A stretch of DNA of 64,000 bases from Wolfiporia cocos (GCA_029448655.1 JACCLO010000006.1:682001-746000); one strand, 5' to 3'; shown: positions 11,045 through 20,881, numbered from the stretch's first letter. Numbers and translations are program-made. The notes: generated by a model from the sequence alone, not told the origin.

Positions 11045-11904
11045 AGAAGACCCCCAATAATAGTGCAGAAGAGCCATCAAGGAGCACAAGCTGAAGAATG
11101 AATGAATGGTATTTCAGCGAATGAAGTCAGCTTGAGCTCAATCCAGGTGTCATCAACTTCTATCCCTGGGTGGCACCATCAAGGGCATGAAGTAAGTTCT
11201 CTTGATGCTTACACCTGCTCTCTTCAATCAACTGTCCACATCAGGGACTGGATGATCCAATTCACATCTCCACCAGCCTCAGAGACAAGAACAGGTGATG
11301 AGTGGCTCCATGACATACAAGAGTCATCCACCATTCTCTTCAGACTGATGGCGGTCATGCACACGAGAGTGCATGAGACAACTGGCACAGAATGAGGAGC
11401 TGAAGGACACCTTACAATGGTGGGCCTTGATATTCAATGGTGCACAGATCATAAGCAATCACATCACCTCTGATCACCGCAGCTCAAAAAGTCGCATGCA
11501 ATGGTATGATCTGCTTGCCAGCATTAGATCCTATCACAATGTGTCCCTGGACCTACATGGAGCCAATATCTCAATTAAAGATGGCCCTGAAACTGTGATT
11601 GCCCTCTGTGGCACAGCAGTGTGACACTCATTGATGAAGTATGAAGGTGACAGATTATGTTATGCCTACTTCATGAGGGATAGCATGCATGTAGAGGTAG
11701 CCAGTTGGTGCAGAATGGGCCATGTGGAGGCACTTCTGATGTAATGTTGAAGTCCTACAAGCATGAGGAGCAGAAGGTTCAGTGGTGGGTAGGAGGAGTG
11801 TCATGGGCTACTTGCAGGCAGGTATGTGACTCAAATTGCTATGAGGCAAGTTTGTAATGAGATATCAATGTGGTGAACGACAAAGTTGTTAGATCTGAGG
11901 ATAT
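11045..11904. other. Unassigned sequence, no supported gene
   Basis: Short open frames occur (for example 11102-11395) but none has a recognisable domain. The part at 11817-11885 resembles 29839-29905 in the same direction (AATGAG/ATGAGGCAAGTTTGTAAT core), so this is at least partly old repeat. It may include upstream sequence of element D. Confidence 0.4.
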
Positions 11905-12093
11905 ATAGGTACAATTCTGATTGGACAACCAGTAATAGTGTCATATTGTAAATCAGCCAATGGAATATATGCCTCTACTATGCATGTGATGACTACTAAG
12001 GCCACCCCATGCCTGGGGTTAGTTGACACAGACTAGCTGTGGGACTCACCACCTATGTGTTGAGGGTATAGGCGATGGGCTAACTAGTCAAGC

Positions 12094-12712
12094 TAACACA
12101 AGATAACACTTACTTGTTAGGATCTTGGTATTGCTGGTTAGGCAAGAGATAAAGCAGTTGTTAAGCAGGATACGTCGAGTGGTTAACTCGTAGTATGAAT
12201 GCAATGAATAGAACTGAGGCAATAGCGCTCAGCAAGTCCAGTATATATACATGATAAATAAGACCCCTAACAGCCTTATTAGATAATACTAGTGTCCGTA
12301 TTCGTATGTACAAGTCCCCAGGTACCTAAGTACTTAGTAATATACGATAAATACATATGCCGATCAAAACCGGGATATAGAAAGGCGGCGTAGGCCGCAC
12401 GAATGGCGTTTTGCGCTCTTGTCATTACAAAGACGGGGCGTGACCAAAGCCCGGTCCGCTGACGTTTATACGCTGACTGCTTCCGGACGGAACGTCCGAT
12501 TGGCTAGAACTAGACATGTGACTGATGGTAACTACTAGTGATAAGATAAGACCGTCGTTACGGGAGATAACGCGGCCATCATTCGGCACGTATGTAACCG
12601 TTAACTTATGAACCAGATAAGCTAGTTATTGGTCTAGAAAGTCGTAGATAATTCGTAGAATTGCCGGAAAAATAGTAAGAAATATAGGGAAACTAGGAGA
12701 ATTCTTGTGACA
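12094..12712 (-). repeat. Element A 3' LTR (619 bp)
   Basis: Minus-strand ends TGTCACAAG...CTTGTGTTA, imperfect inverted termini with TG...TA rather than TG...CA. It carries a TATATATAC box and, 34 nt downstream, AGTTCTATTCAT (12215-12204), the predicted transcript start. GTGATAAGATAAG, a pair of GATA-type sites, lies in U3. Confidence 0.95.
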
Positions 12713-12735
12713 TTACCCCCCCCTTAGATTTCAAC
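12713..12735 (-). promoter_or_regulatory. Element A polypurine tract
   Basis: Immediately upstream of the 3' LTR the minus strand reads CTAAGGGGGGGGTAA, a purine run expected to prime plus-strand DNA synthesis. Element B has the matching AAGAGGGGGTAA at 60827-60837. Confidence 0.8.
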
Positions 12736-12802
12736 GACCCCGTTGAGAGTAGAAATGGTGCTAGAGCCCATTGAAGGGTTAGACTTTACGATTTTTCCAC
12801 TT

Positions 12803-15800
12803 TTATCGTCCTGTCGATCCAAAACCTTGTGTACCGCGCTTTGTTGGTTTGTTGAACTGCTCGTTGTAGGGCCCACTTCCATGTAGGTGAGGTCGAATGT
12901 CTTTTTCGAACTTCTCCTTGGTCATGGATTCCTGTATTTCGGGCGTGATCGCTACTTCGCAAATTAGCTGAGCAATTCGGTCGCCTTTCTTTACTTGGTA
13001 CGGGTCTCCGGTGAGATTCATCAACATGACAAAGACTTCTCCGCGGTAGTCATGGTCTATTACTCCTGCGAGGACATCGATGCCCCTTTTCGCAAGTCCA
13101 GACCTTGGCGCTATCCGACCGTATGTCCCATAAGGAACTTTGATACGAATGTCTGTGGGGACTGAAGCGGATTTCCATGAATTGATTAGGATATCCTGCG
13201 CGGCGTATAGATCGTAGCCGATCGCATCGGTTGTTCCCCTGGTCGGTAGTTTGCCATTGACTCCTACTTCGATTTCCAAGTCTTCGTTGAACTCAACGTC
13301 GGAATGTACCCATTGCCCTGTAAAGGGGTCGCGCTTGTAGTACACTTTTGGCTGTGTGGGATCAACATCGTCTCGATATTGGGGCCAGTCATCGGGCCAG
13401 ACACATGTGTCCGAATCCCAATCTGGTGAGTCAGGGTCGAAGACGGCTATCGTTTGCCGTGTTCCGCCGAGTCTAGTTGATCGGCGAAGGGGTTGATTTG
13501 GGTCGGTACTAAGGGCTGAATATTTTGCCTTGTACTCGTCCAGTATCTCCTTAGCGTTAGCCAGGTGTTCCTCGATTTCCCACGTATCCTCCGCAGGTCC
13601 GGTGCCTTTCCAATGGATAAGGTATTCCCACCGGCCGCGTCGGTTACGATGGTCAAGAATGGCTTCCACTTCCCATTCTTCCGGGTCTTCCATTTCCGTT
13701 GGCTTGTCAGCCGCAGGAGGATGACTTTTCTGACCTTCGATGGTTGATTCCTTGTACATGACCAGTTTCGAAGCATGGAACACAGGGTGATAAGCCCTAT
13801 ATTGTGCGTCCATGTACACCTTGAACGTTACCGGTCCCAATTTTTCCGTGATTCGGAATGGGCCGATGTAGCGAGGGGCTAGACTTCTTTCGGTGTCTTG
13901 CCAGCTTCGCACGTCCACGAGTACTTTGTCGCCCACTTTGAAGGGAACAACTTGCTTCTTTTGGTCATAGTACCAGGACCATCTTTCGGCTGCAATTTTC
14001 ATTGCCGCCTTAGCTTTTTCTTGTGCAGAGAACCGTGTATTCGCAATTTCTACTAAGTCTTTGTTTCGACTTGGTTCAAAACTGCTTGGTCCTGCAATAG
14101 GATGACGACCTAATTCCACCAGGAATGGGGATTCCTTGGTAGTTTCGCTGGCTGCATTGTTGTACGCAAATTCCGCTGTTGGCAGGAACTCCGACCAGTT
14201 ATCTTTTTGGTACGTATTGATGTAGCACCGCAGATACTGTTCGAGTATTTGGTTTACTCGTTCGGTTTGTCCGTCTGCCTGCGGATGGTACGCAGTAGTC
14301 ATCGACCTTTGAATTCCCAGCAGGGTGCACCATTCACCAAATAGTTTTGAGGCGAATTGTGTCCCTCTGTCCGATACTATCTGTTTTGGTAACCCATGTA
14401 AGGGATACACTTTTTGGTAGAGTATCGTAGCTAGGTCTTTCGTTGAGAAGGTGTTTTCTATTGGGAAAAACCTTGCTCTTTTGGTCAACCGATCCACTAC
14501 GACCATGATCGCGTCATGCATTCCCGATGGGGGTAGCTGTGTAATCAGGTCTATTGTCACCACTTCCCACGGGCCTGACGGCACCGGTAAGGGTTGCAGG
14601 GGGCCGTACGGCTTCTGCGGGTGGTTCTTCATACGTTGGCATGTGTCACATCCGTCTACGTATTTTTTGACGTAAACGAACATTCCGGGCCACCAATAGT
14701 TGCGGCTTAGCAATTCGTACGTTTTGTAACGTCCAAAATGCCCAGCTGACTTGTGATCGTGATGATACTCGACCACTTGCCGTCTGATATCCGCTGGTGT
14801 AGCTGGAACGTAGACTTTGCCTCTTCGGAGGAGTAACCCTCCTTCGTAGTTCCATTCTGATAGGTCTTTTTTGAATTCACGAGGGCCGGATGAGAGCAGC
14901 TCCTTGTAGTCTTTTGTGACCTTGTCGTCTAGCAACGCTTTGCGAATCTCTCGGAGTATCGATTCATCTTCTGATTGTGGGGCAGCATGGGAGGTATCAA
15001 GAGCCATTGCCATGTACTCTTGCTCGAACCACTCAGGTTTCAGAAGAACCTGGTCGCGATTATCGAGATCCACCCCCTCCTCATGGTCTGGCCGCCTGGA
15101 CAGAGGATCCGCGGTTAGCATTGTTTTGCCAGGTTTGTGCTTCATTTGGAAGTTGAAGCGTGAGAGGTACAGTGCCCAACGGGCTTGTCGTCTCGTCAGT
15201 TTTTGCGCCGTTTTGAAATATGTCAGGTTTAGATGATCCGACCATATCTCAAATTTTTCAGGGTGTCCTTCTAGATAGTGTCGCCACTCCTCTAGAGCCC
15301 TGATGACAGCCAACATTTCCTTGTCGTAGATCTCGTAGTTCCTTTCCGGGGCACTTAGCGACTTGCTATAGTACGCCACGGGGTGGAATTTTTTATCCGT
15401 AGGATCTAACTGAGATAGTACTGCTCCGGTAGCGAAGTCTGATGCATCTGTTTCTACGCGGAAGGGCTGATCGTGCGACGGAATTCGAAGCACGGGCGCT
15501 TTGGTAAATGCTTCCTTTAGGGTTTGGAAGGCATTTTCCTGCTCGACGTCCCAATGCCAAGCTTCTGACTTTTTGGTCAGCATGGTGAGTGGTTTGGCTA
15601 TTTTTGAGAAGCCTTCTATGAATCGCCTGTAGAAATTGGCGAATCCAAGGAAAGCTTGAACCTCTTTGACCTTGGTAGGTCTGGGCCAGTCCTGAACTCC
15701 GGCGTACTTCTTCGGATCCATCATGATGTTACCGTCGGAAATGATCATTCCTAGGTATTCGATGGAAGACTGTTCGAAAAAGCACTTTTCGGGCTTCGCA

Positions 15801-17233
15801 TACAAGTCCGAGTCCTTCAGGGTTTGGAGAACCCCTTTGGTAAGTCGCCGATGTTCCTCCATATCATTCCCGAAAATCAAGATGTCATCTAGATAGACAA
15901 CCACCTTGCCGGTCCGAATGAACGGTGCGAGGATAGAATTCATCATCGCTTGGAACGTTGCGGGGGCATTGCAGAAACCGAAATACATTACCGTTGCCTC
16001 GTATAGTCCACGGTGTGTAATAAACGCCGTCTTCCATTCATCACCTTCCTTGATGCGGACATTATTGTATCCCCATCTAAGGTCTATTTTGGTGAAGATG
16101 GTCGCATGGGACAATTGATCGATTAGGTCATCGATCCGAGGTATCGGATAACGATTTTTCACGGTTATTTCGTTTAGCCTCCTGTAATCGACAACCATCC
16201 GCAGTCCTCCGTCCTTTTTGTGGACGAAGAAGACCGGGGATGCCATCGGACTTTCGGATGGTCGAATGTAACCCTTCCGTAGTTCGGTGTCTATCCACTC
16301 ATCCAAGCTGTTACGCTCTTGGGGAGACATTTTGTATGGTTTTACCGGGGGCGGAAGCTGCGCGTCTGGTTCAAGCACTATGGCGTGATCCCAGGGCTTC
16401 CGTTCCGGCATCCTCTCTGACGCCTTTTGTGAGAACACCGTTGGCCCATACTCTTGGTATTGTTCGGGCACTAACGATCGCCATTTTTCAATGTCAATCG
16501 GTGGTGTGTTTTCCTCACAGTCGTCTGCTTCGTCGAGGTCTTTGTCAAGTACCTCGGCTACCAACTGTGTCAGCAGGTTCATTTCCTCGTCGTCAAGGGT
16601 TGCCACCCAAGCGACCAAAGGATTTTCGGGGTCCTCCTCTCCTAATATGTCCACGGGAGTGTCCCAAATCGAATTTACTTCGATGATTTCCTTTTCTGGG
16701 AGTTCAACTGCTTCCTCCTCAGAAGGGCGGTTACCCTTTTTTCTGGCGTAGGGTTGGTCGTGTGTACAGCGTGCATATTCCATTTCTCCTTTCCTCCAAT
16801 CAAAGGTAGGATTGTGGAGACGCAACCAGTCATAGCCAAGGATTAGGTCTGGTTCTAGGTGCATGACCGTCAGACCTATTTTTTCCTTGTGTGTGCCATG
16901 TTGCATGAATGCTTTTACTGATTGCGTTAAGCGGCCGGCGACGTTTTCTGTTCCGTCTGCGTTTGTAACCGTAATAGGAAACGCTAGTTTGTCGGTGACC
17001 AGCTTATGTTTATCGACCAATCGTTGTGATATGACCGATATGGTTGCACCGCTGTCGATTAAAGCCAGAGCCTGCACTTTTTGCCCATATACCCAGAGTG
17101 TTACTTCGACACGAAATGATCGAGCGAAGTCGCGCGCATCGTTGCCAAAAATATGATACATTGACTCGAATACACTCTTTACAGCGGGTACGGGACTAAA
17201 ATTACACGGGAGCACAAGTGGGCAGGTCATCAC
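12803..17233 (-). CDS. pol: Element A pol: protease-RT-RNase H-integrase-chromodomain-dUTPase
   Basis: A 1476-aa polyprotein, frame opening with GTG at 17233 and first ATG at 17230. In order: aspartic protease (DSGA, residues 60-63); RT with the first catalytic Asp in TKIDLRWGY (384) and YLDD (447-450); RNase H (ETDASD, 594-599); integrase zinc finger (about 824-868); integrase core D895, D955, E991 with D-x35-E spacing; GPY/F region (about 1117-1140); chromodomain (about 1184-1236); acidic linker containing WPDDWPQYR; dUTPase (1318-1476). The dUTPase has all five motifs: AIGYDLYA, PRSGLA, GVIDHDYRGE, GDRIAQLI and RGTQGFGSTG. All catalytic residues I can locate are present. The gag stop and pol ATG overlap as TGATG, suggesting stop-start reinitiation or a shift to the -1 frame. 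The third chromodomain cage position reads Thr (WKGT) where an aromatic is usual. Confidence 0.95.
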   Translation of the reverse strand: MMTCPLVLPCNFSPVPAVKSVFESMYHIFGNDARDFARSFRVEVTLWVYGQKVQALALIDSGATISVISQRLVDKHKLVTDKLAFPITVTNADGTENVAGRLTQSVKAFMQHGTHKEKIGLTVMHLEPDLILGYDWLRLHNPTFDWRKGEMEYARCTHDQPYARKKGNRPSEEEAVELPEKEIIEVNSIWDTPVDILGEEDPENPLVAWVATLDDEEMNLLTQLVAEVLDKDLDEADDCEENTPPIDIEKWRSLVPEQYQEYGPTVFSQKASERMPERKPWDHAIVLEPDAQLPPPVKPYKMSPQERNSLDEWIDTELRKGYIRPSESPMASPVFFVHKKDGGLRMVVDYRRLNEITVKNRYPIPRIDDLIDQLSHATIFTKIDLRWGYNNVRIKEGDEWKTAFITHRGLYEATVMYFGFCNAPATFQAMMNSILAPFIRTGKVVVYLDDILIFGNDMEEHRRLTKGVLQTLKDSDLYAKPEKCFFEQSSIEYLGMIISDGNIMMDPKKYAGVQDWPRPTKVKEVQAFLGFANFYRRFIEGFSKIAKPLTMLTKKSEAWHWDVEQENAFQTLKEAFTKAPVLRIPSHDQPFRVETDASDFATGAVLSQLDPTDKKFHPVAYYSKSLSAPERNYEIYDKEMLAVIRALEEWRHYLEGHPEKFEIWSDHLNLTYFKTAQKLTRRQARWALYLSRFNFQMKHKPGKTMLTADPLSRRPDHEEGVDLDNRDQVLLKPEWFEQEYMAMALDTSHAAPQSEDESILREIRKALLDDKVTKDYKELLSSGPREFKKDLSEWNYEGGLLLRRGKVYVPATPADIRRQVVEYHHDHKSAGHFGRYKTYELLSRNYWWPGMFVYVKKYVDGCDTCQRMKNHPQKPYGPLQPLPVPSGPWEVVTIDLITQLPPSGMHDAIMVVVDRLTKRARFFPIENTFSTKDLATILYQKVYPLHGLPKQIVSDRGTQFASKLFGEWCTLLGIQRSMTTAYHPQADGQTERVNQILEQYLRCYINTYQKDNWSEFLPTAEFAYNNAASETTKESPFLVELGRHPIAGPSSFEPSRNKDLVEIANTRFSAQEKAKAAMKIAAERWSWYYDQKKQVVPFKVGDKVLVDVRSWQDTERSLAPRYIGPFRITEKLGPVTFKVYMDAQYRAYHPVFHASKLVMYKESTIEGQKSHPPAADKPTEMEDPEEWEVEAILDHRNRRGRWEYLIHWKGTGPAEDTWEIEEHLANAKEILDEYKAKYSALSTDPNQPLRRSTRLGGTRQTIAVFDPDSPDWDSDTCVWPDDWPQYRDDVDPTQPKVYYKRDPFTGQWVHSDVEFNEDLEIEVGVNGKLPTRGTTDAIGYDLYAAQDILINSWKSASVPTDIRIKVPYGTYGRIAPRSGLAKRGIDVLAGVIDHDYRGEVFVMLMNLTGDPYQVKKGDRIAQLICEVAITPEIQESMTKEKFEKDIRPHLHGSGPYNEQFNKPTKRGTQGFGSTGR

Positions 17234-19212
17234 ATGTGCTTGGTGGGAAAACCCAAGGCAGAGCTTCCGTAGATGCCCAGGGTATTTGCGGAGTCGGCTA
17301 TCCGCTTGCGAAGCCAGGGCAGATGTGTCCTGATGGAGTCGCCCGACGGTGTAGGCGCAGTCGAAGTCGAACCAGTCGACTGGGTCTGGACGGGGCTGGT
17401 GCTTTCTGCCGATTGCACCGGGCTCCCGCTTTTCTCCTCATCGCTGATGCGCGTAGTGGGGGCCAGAGGAACCACCTCTGGTTGTTTCGGAACGTTGGTC
17501 CGGATGGTCCCTACGGTGGCTTGGGGGGACTCATCTTCGTCGTCAGTCACCAGTTCCTGGGTGCTGACGATTCGGACTTTGTATTTCTTTTTCGGGTCCA
17601 GTTTCTTCTGGCCCGACTGTTGCGTTCCGCTCGACGAGCCTGTCGGCTTCGTCGTTCCGCTTCCACTACTGGCCGGCTTGGCTTCCTTCGGCTTGTTCTT
17701 AGGGTTCTCAGGACAGTCGCCCCATTTGTGTTGTCCTGGGTGCTTGCGACAGTCCTTCCCGTAAGAGCCGGTTTCCTTTGCCTTGCCTTTGCCTTTGTCA
17801 TCAGTCTCGGCCAGGCGAGCCAGGGTCCTGAGCTTCTGTGCCCAAGAGAAGAAGTCCGACTGGAGCTTCTTTTTCCCTTCGTCTCCGAAGTACCCTTCAA
17901 TCTCTTTCTCGGCAATCTCCTTGTCCGTCTTCTTGCCGTACACCTTCTCGATTGTTTCCGCAAACGTTTTCCAGGTGTGCCCCGAGGTTTGTCCGGCGGC
18001 GATTTTATCAACTACCGGTGACATGTACTGGTAGGCCTCGCCCGTAAGCCGTAGCAGGGCTTGGCGGACCTTGTCTTCCTCGAGGGTTATCTTGGCGTCC
18101 GCGAAATACATGCCCATCTTTTGGATCCACTCTTTCGATGAGATGGAATCCTTGGGGCCCGAGAATTTGGGCGGCTGAGTCGGTTTGGTCTGTTGGAAGT
18201 TGACCGTGGTGGCTGCTGCTGTCGCGGCTGCCGGTGCGTTTTTTAGAGCGGTTAACTCCGCTTCGAGTTGTTCAATTCTATTAATTAGTGCCGTGACCTG
18301 GGCACCGCTGGGTCCCGCGGTTGGGACTGCCGGACGCTTTTGCAGTACTGCGATGTCTTTTTCTATGCGCACGAACCGATTTTCGGAAAGGGTATCCAAT
18401 TGTTGCCGCAAACTCTCCGCTTCCTCTAGTGCTTCTATTCTATTTTGAAGCACCTGGTTATGACTCCGAATCTGGTTGGTCTTGTTCCAGACCATTTCCA
18501 TGTTCGTGTCTACTCGGCTTTTGTATGCCGCGAGGTTGCTGTAGAGATGGTTCTTGGCTTGGTACAGCGCCTCCCTGTAAGCTTCTTTTCCCACCTGCAG
18601 AACTTCGTCTGGGGCGGCCACTTCCAGAGTGCGCTGCAACCTTCCCATCAATTCGTTTTCGCTTCTTTCCGGCTGCGCGACTATTTCCAGGGTCCCCCTT
18701 TCATAGGAGGGGAGGAGATCGGGAAGCGTCCCAAATAGGGGCTCCGTGTCGACTGGTTCCTCCGGCCGTGGAGTCTCGCTGCCTTCGGGAGTGATGACTG
18801 CTCGGCGTGCGGGTGTTTCCGGGTTGAAGAGCCTGGCGGCTCTCGTGCGTGGTGACGCTTCTTCCTGGGAGTACCAGTGGACGTCACCGTACAGGACTAT
18901 GAGGTCCGACAGGGGGATGGCGGTGCAGTAATTGTCCCACCTCCACCACGATATGTGGTTCCTGGTCGAATCTTCCCCATAGTACTTGATGTACGCCGTA
19001 TGGTTTACGTTCAGGAATGGGCGCACATGCGCCGGAATTGAGTTGAAGGAGGTGACACTCCCCCTAACTCTGATGCCGAATACGACTCGCAGGTAGTCCA
19101 TCAAGCAGGTTTGCTCTCCGGGCCACGCGTGCTTGCCGACGGCGGGGCGGTAGGCCGTAGCCACCTTGTGGGTGTTGTACAAAGCGCCTTGGACGATTGT
19201 GTAAGACACCAT
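17230..19212 (-). CDS. gag: Element A gag
   Basis: Structural protein of about 660 aa from the first ATG at 19212; an in-frame TTG lies upstream at 19266 but ATG is preferred. The N-terminal half is helical and charged, with a predicted coiled coil around NQIRSHNQVLQNRIEALEEA, followed by an Ala-rich linker. A capsid-like block follows (PPKFSGPKDSISSKEWIQKM to FFSWAQKLRTLARLAETD), then a basic, Ser/Gly-rich tail. A possible variant zinc knuckle C-x2-H-x3-H-x4-C is seen in CRKHPGQHKWGDC. Compared with element B's gag, about 100 residues between RLAETD and DKGKGKAKE, the end of capsid, are missing in frame. That may be a deletion or lineage difference. It ends inside the pol start (TGATG). Confidence 0.9.
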   Translation of the reverse strand: MVSYTIVQGALYNTHKVATAYRPAVGKHAWPGEQTCLMDYLRVVFGIRVRGSVTSFNSIPAHVRPFLNVNHTAYIKYYGEDSTRNHISWWRWDNYCTAIPLSDLIVLYGDVHWYSQEEASPRTRAARLFNPETPARRAVITPEGSETPRPEEPVDTEPLFGTLPDLLPSYERGTLEIVAQPERSENELMGRLQRTLEVAAPDEVLQVGKEAYREALYQAKNHLYSNLAAYKSRVDTNMEMVWNKTNQIRSHNQVLQNRIEALEEAESLRQQLDTLSENRFVRIEKDIAVLQKRPAVPTAGPSGAQVTALINRIEQLEAELTALKNAPAAATAAATTVNFQQTKPTQPPKFSGPKDSISSKEWIQKMGMYFADAKITLEEDKVRQALLRLTGEAYQYMSPVVDKIAAGQTSGHTWKTFAETIEKVYGKKTDKEIAEKEIEGYFGDEGKKKLQSDFFSWAQKLRTLARLAETDDKGKGKAKETGSYGKDCRKHPGQHKWGDCPENPKNKPKEAKPASSGSGTTKPTGSSSGTQQSGQKKLDPKKKYKVRIVSTQELVTDDEDESPQATVGTIRTNVPKQPEVVPLAPTTRISDEEKSGSPVQSAESTSPVQTQSTGSTSTAPTPSGDSIRTHLPWLRKRIADSANTLGIYGSSALGFPTKHM

Positions 19213-19266
19213 TGCTGGACAGTATTCGTCAGCTTGAGTTATTTTCTTCCTTAAACGATAATTCAA

Positions 19267-19363
19267 GAAAAAAGTGCCTTTTCAGGACTTAATTGCCTTT
19301 TCAGGACTTTTCGCAATCAATGCCATGCACCAAAGAAAATGCCTTTTCAGGACTTTCTATCTA
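19267..19363 (-). promoter_or_regulatory. Three repeated GAAA-loop hairpins between ORF0 and gag
   Basis: On the sense (minus) strand the motif AGTCCTGAAAAGGCA occurs three times (cores 19342-19351, 19296-19305, 19277-19286). Each core, CCT-GAAA-AGG, can form a 3-bp stem closed on a GAAA tetraloop. Element B has a 5-bp version, CTCCTGAAAAGGAG, in its leader. A role in reinitiation, packaging or protein binding is inference. Confidence 0.55.
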
Positions 19364-20179
19364 CTACAACTGGGGTTTGCCGAGGTTGAAGTTGAGACCG
19401 CTATGTACTAAATGTGTCTTTAAGTACGTAACGTGCTGTTTCACGTCTAGATCTCCAAAAACGTGCTCCACCCTCCTGAGATATTTTTCGAGGCGGCGGA
19501 GGTCTTCGTTCTTCATGGAGTCCTGACGGACCCTTTGCTCCAGGTGTGTGGAGAGATCGTCGAAGTCGGTGATGAGGGTGGTGAATTTTGCTATGATAGG
19601 GGCCGTGGTGGTTGCGTCGGGGACCTTCCATAGCCGGAAAAGGTTCTTGTGGGCGGCGTTCATCTGTTTGTCGACGTCCAAGAACCAGTCCCACTTCTTC
19701 TCCGTGCAGTGGACGTCCCTGGGGTTCGCAAGACCCCGTTTTTCGACCCACTCGGCTGGCATCCTAAGCTCCTCCACCCTTTCCAACAGTGACTTCTTTG
19801 GGGGCTCGATTCGCTCCCGAAGACTCCTCACCATCCTCTCTTCCTCAACCCTCTTCCTGGCTGCCTCGGCGATTAGCTGATCCAGGCTTTGTTTCTGGAT
19901 CCGAGCCTCGAGCTTCTCCTTCTGTCGAAGAAGCTTGTTGAGCTTCTTTCGTCTGATGTCGTCGAGGGCGGCCTCGTGGTTGACCCTTCGGATCTCCTCC
20001 GGGTCGGGGTTTGGCTTCCTGTAGAAGACGTCTTTGCCCTTTCGGGACTTTCCTCGCTTTGGGGCTGTGACCGCGGAAATGCGGTCTTCGAGCGATTTAG
20101 AGGCGGCAATGTGCCATTCCTCGCGCTCCCCCGTAGCGGCGTTTCTCGGAGTAACCGTGAAACGTGGTGCTTTCGGCAT
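19364..20179 (-). CDS. Element A ORF0: extra protein upstream of gag
   Basis: A 271-aa protein starting ATG at 20179 (context GTCATGCC). No named domain recognised. Residues about 75-145 are a highly charged Lys/Arg/Glu helix (DDIRRKKLNKLLRQKEKLEA and following), likely coiled coil. The C-terminal third has a hydrophobic-helical block (IIAKFTTLITDFDDLSTHLE, NEDLRRLEKYLRRVEHVF). That block aligns by eye with the C-terminus of element B's ORF0: F-T, acidic-D-L, N-x-D-x-R, KY and a final F-x-G or F-N-L-G. The same position in two diverged elements argues for a real gene. No protease, zinc knuckle or envelope-like membrane segment is visible. It could be a gag-like or nucleic-acid-binding accessory protein; that is inference. 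Confidence 0.75.
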   Translation of the reverse strand: MPKAPRFTVTPRNAATGEREEWHIAASKSLEDRISAVTAPKRGKSRKGKDVFYRKPNPDPEEIRRVNHEAALDDIRRKKLNKLLRQKEKLEARIQKQSLDQLIAEAARKRVEEERMVRSLRERIEPPKKSLLERVEELRMPAEWVEKRGLANPRDVHCTEKKWDWFLDVDKQMNAAHKNLFRLWKVPDATTTAPIIAKFTTLITDFDDLSTHLEQRVRQDSMKNEDLRRLEKYLRRVEHVFGDLDVKQHVTYLKTHLVHSGLNFNLGKPQL

Positions 20180-20881
20180 GACTACGTAAAAAGAAGTCTA
20201 AGTAAGCTATTCTAGTGGAAATTCACGCGGTCTTCTGTCGGGGCTTATCGTCGCTTTTTGATGTGTCGTGCGCTTATCCTCCGGCGTCAATGGGCGCTCC
20301 GCCCTCGACCGGAGTTAGTGTCGGCGACTGGATGGCGTCTCTCTCACGCTACCAGGTGGGGGATACAGCAGGTCGTCTTCCCTTGACGCCTGGGAATGCA
20401 GGATTTGGGGTATTACACCCCGCATGTGCCCACGCCTCACTCCAGTTAGGTGGCTGCCAGTGTTTAAACCAAACCCATGCCCTGAGGGACTTAGAGGGCG
20501 CCAAGGCCAGAACTCTATCGTTCTGAAGCCGTATCGGCGGCGGTTCTAGGCAGGGCAACTCGTGCCCACCATCCCAACTCTAAATAGAGTGGCCCCTGTA
20601 CGCCTGGGGATAGGCGAGAAGGTCGTCTCCGGCCCGGTCAAGACGTTACACCGTTGCCATCGATTCCCAACATATGGGGAAAGGCTTGACAGCCAGTCCC
20701 CTGGTTCCGCTTAAGCCTACGGTCCGGCTATTTGCCCGAAGGCGGTGATCCCCCAGAGCCCACTAAGGATACCCCGCTGCCTGGCGGCGAGCAGGGGTGC
20801 GCAGACGGCGACGAAAACCCCTAAGAAGAAAAAATCCCAGACCCTCAAAGAGGGTGGGGGCGAAAGCGAGTTCTATTCATA
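20180..20881 (-). other. Element A 5' leader (about 700 nt)
   Basis: Non-coding leader between the 5' LTR and ORF0. It is GC-rich with many short dyads (for example GGGCGGAGCGCCC near 20289-20301 read on the minus strand) and no long open frame on the sense strand. Such a long structured leader makes simple scanning to ORF0 unlikely; packaging or internal initiation roles are speculation. Confidence 0.5.
20869..20880 (-). promoter_or_regulatory. Element A self-priming primer-binding site
   Basis: One nucleotide inside the 5' LTR, the sense strand reads ATGAATAGAACT. This is the exact reverse complement of AGTTCTATTCAT in the LTR (sense start 21003), which lies 34 nt after the first base of TATATATAC. 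The transcript 5' end would therefore fold back as primer, as in Tf1 of fission yeast. No tRNA-like primer site is seen. Confidence 0.85.

Noticed and set aside
12805..13330. Separate host dUTPase gene next to the retroelement
   Set aside because: The dUTPase motifs are in the same uninterrupted frame as integrase and chromodomain, and the same fusion recurs in B and C.
17218..18021. Long plus-strand frame opposite element A gag
   Set aside because: It mirrors the coding strand of gag, has no domain, and is explained by codon bias of the real gene.
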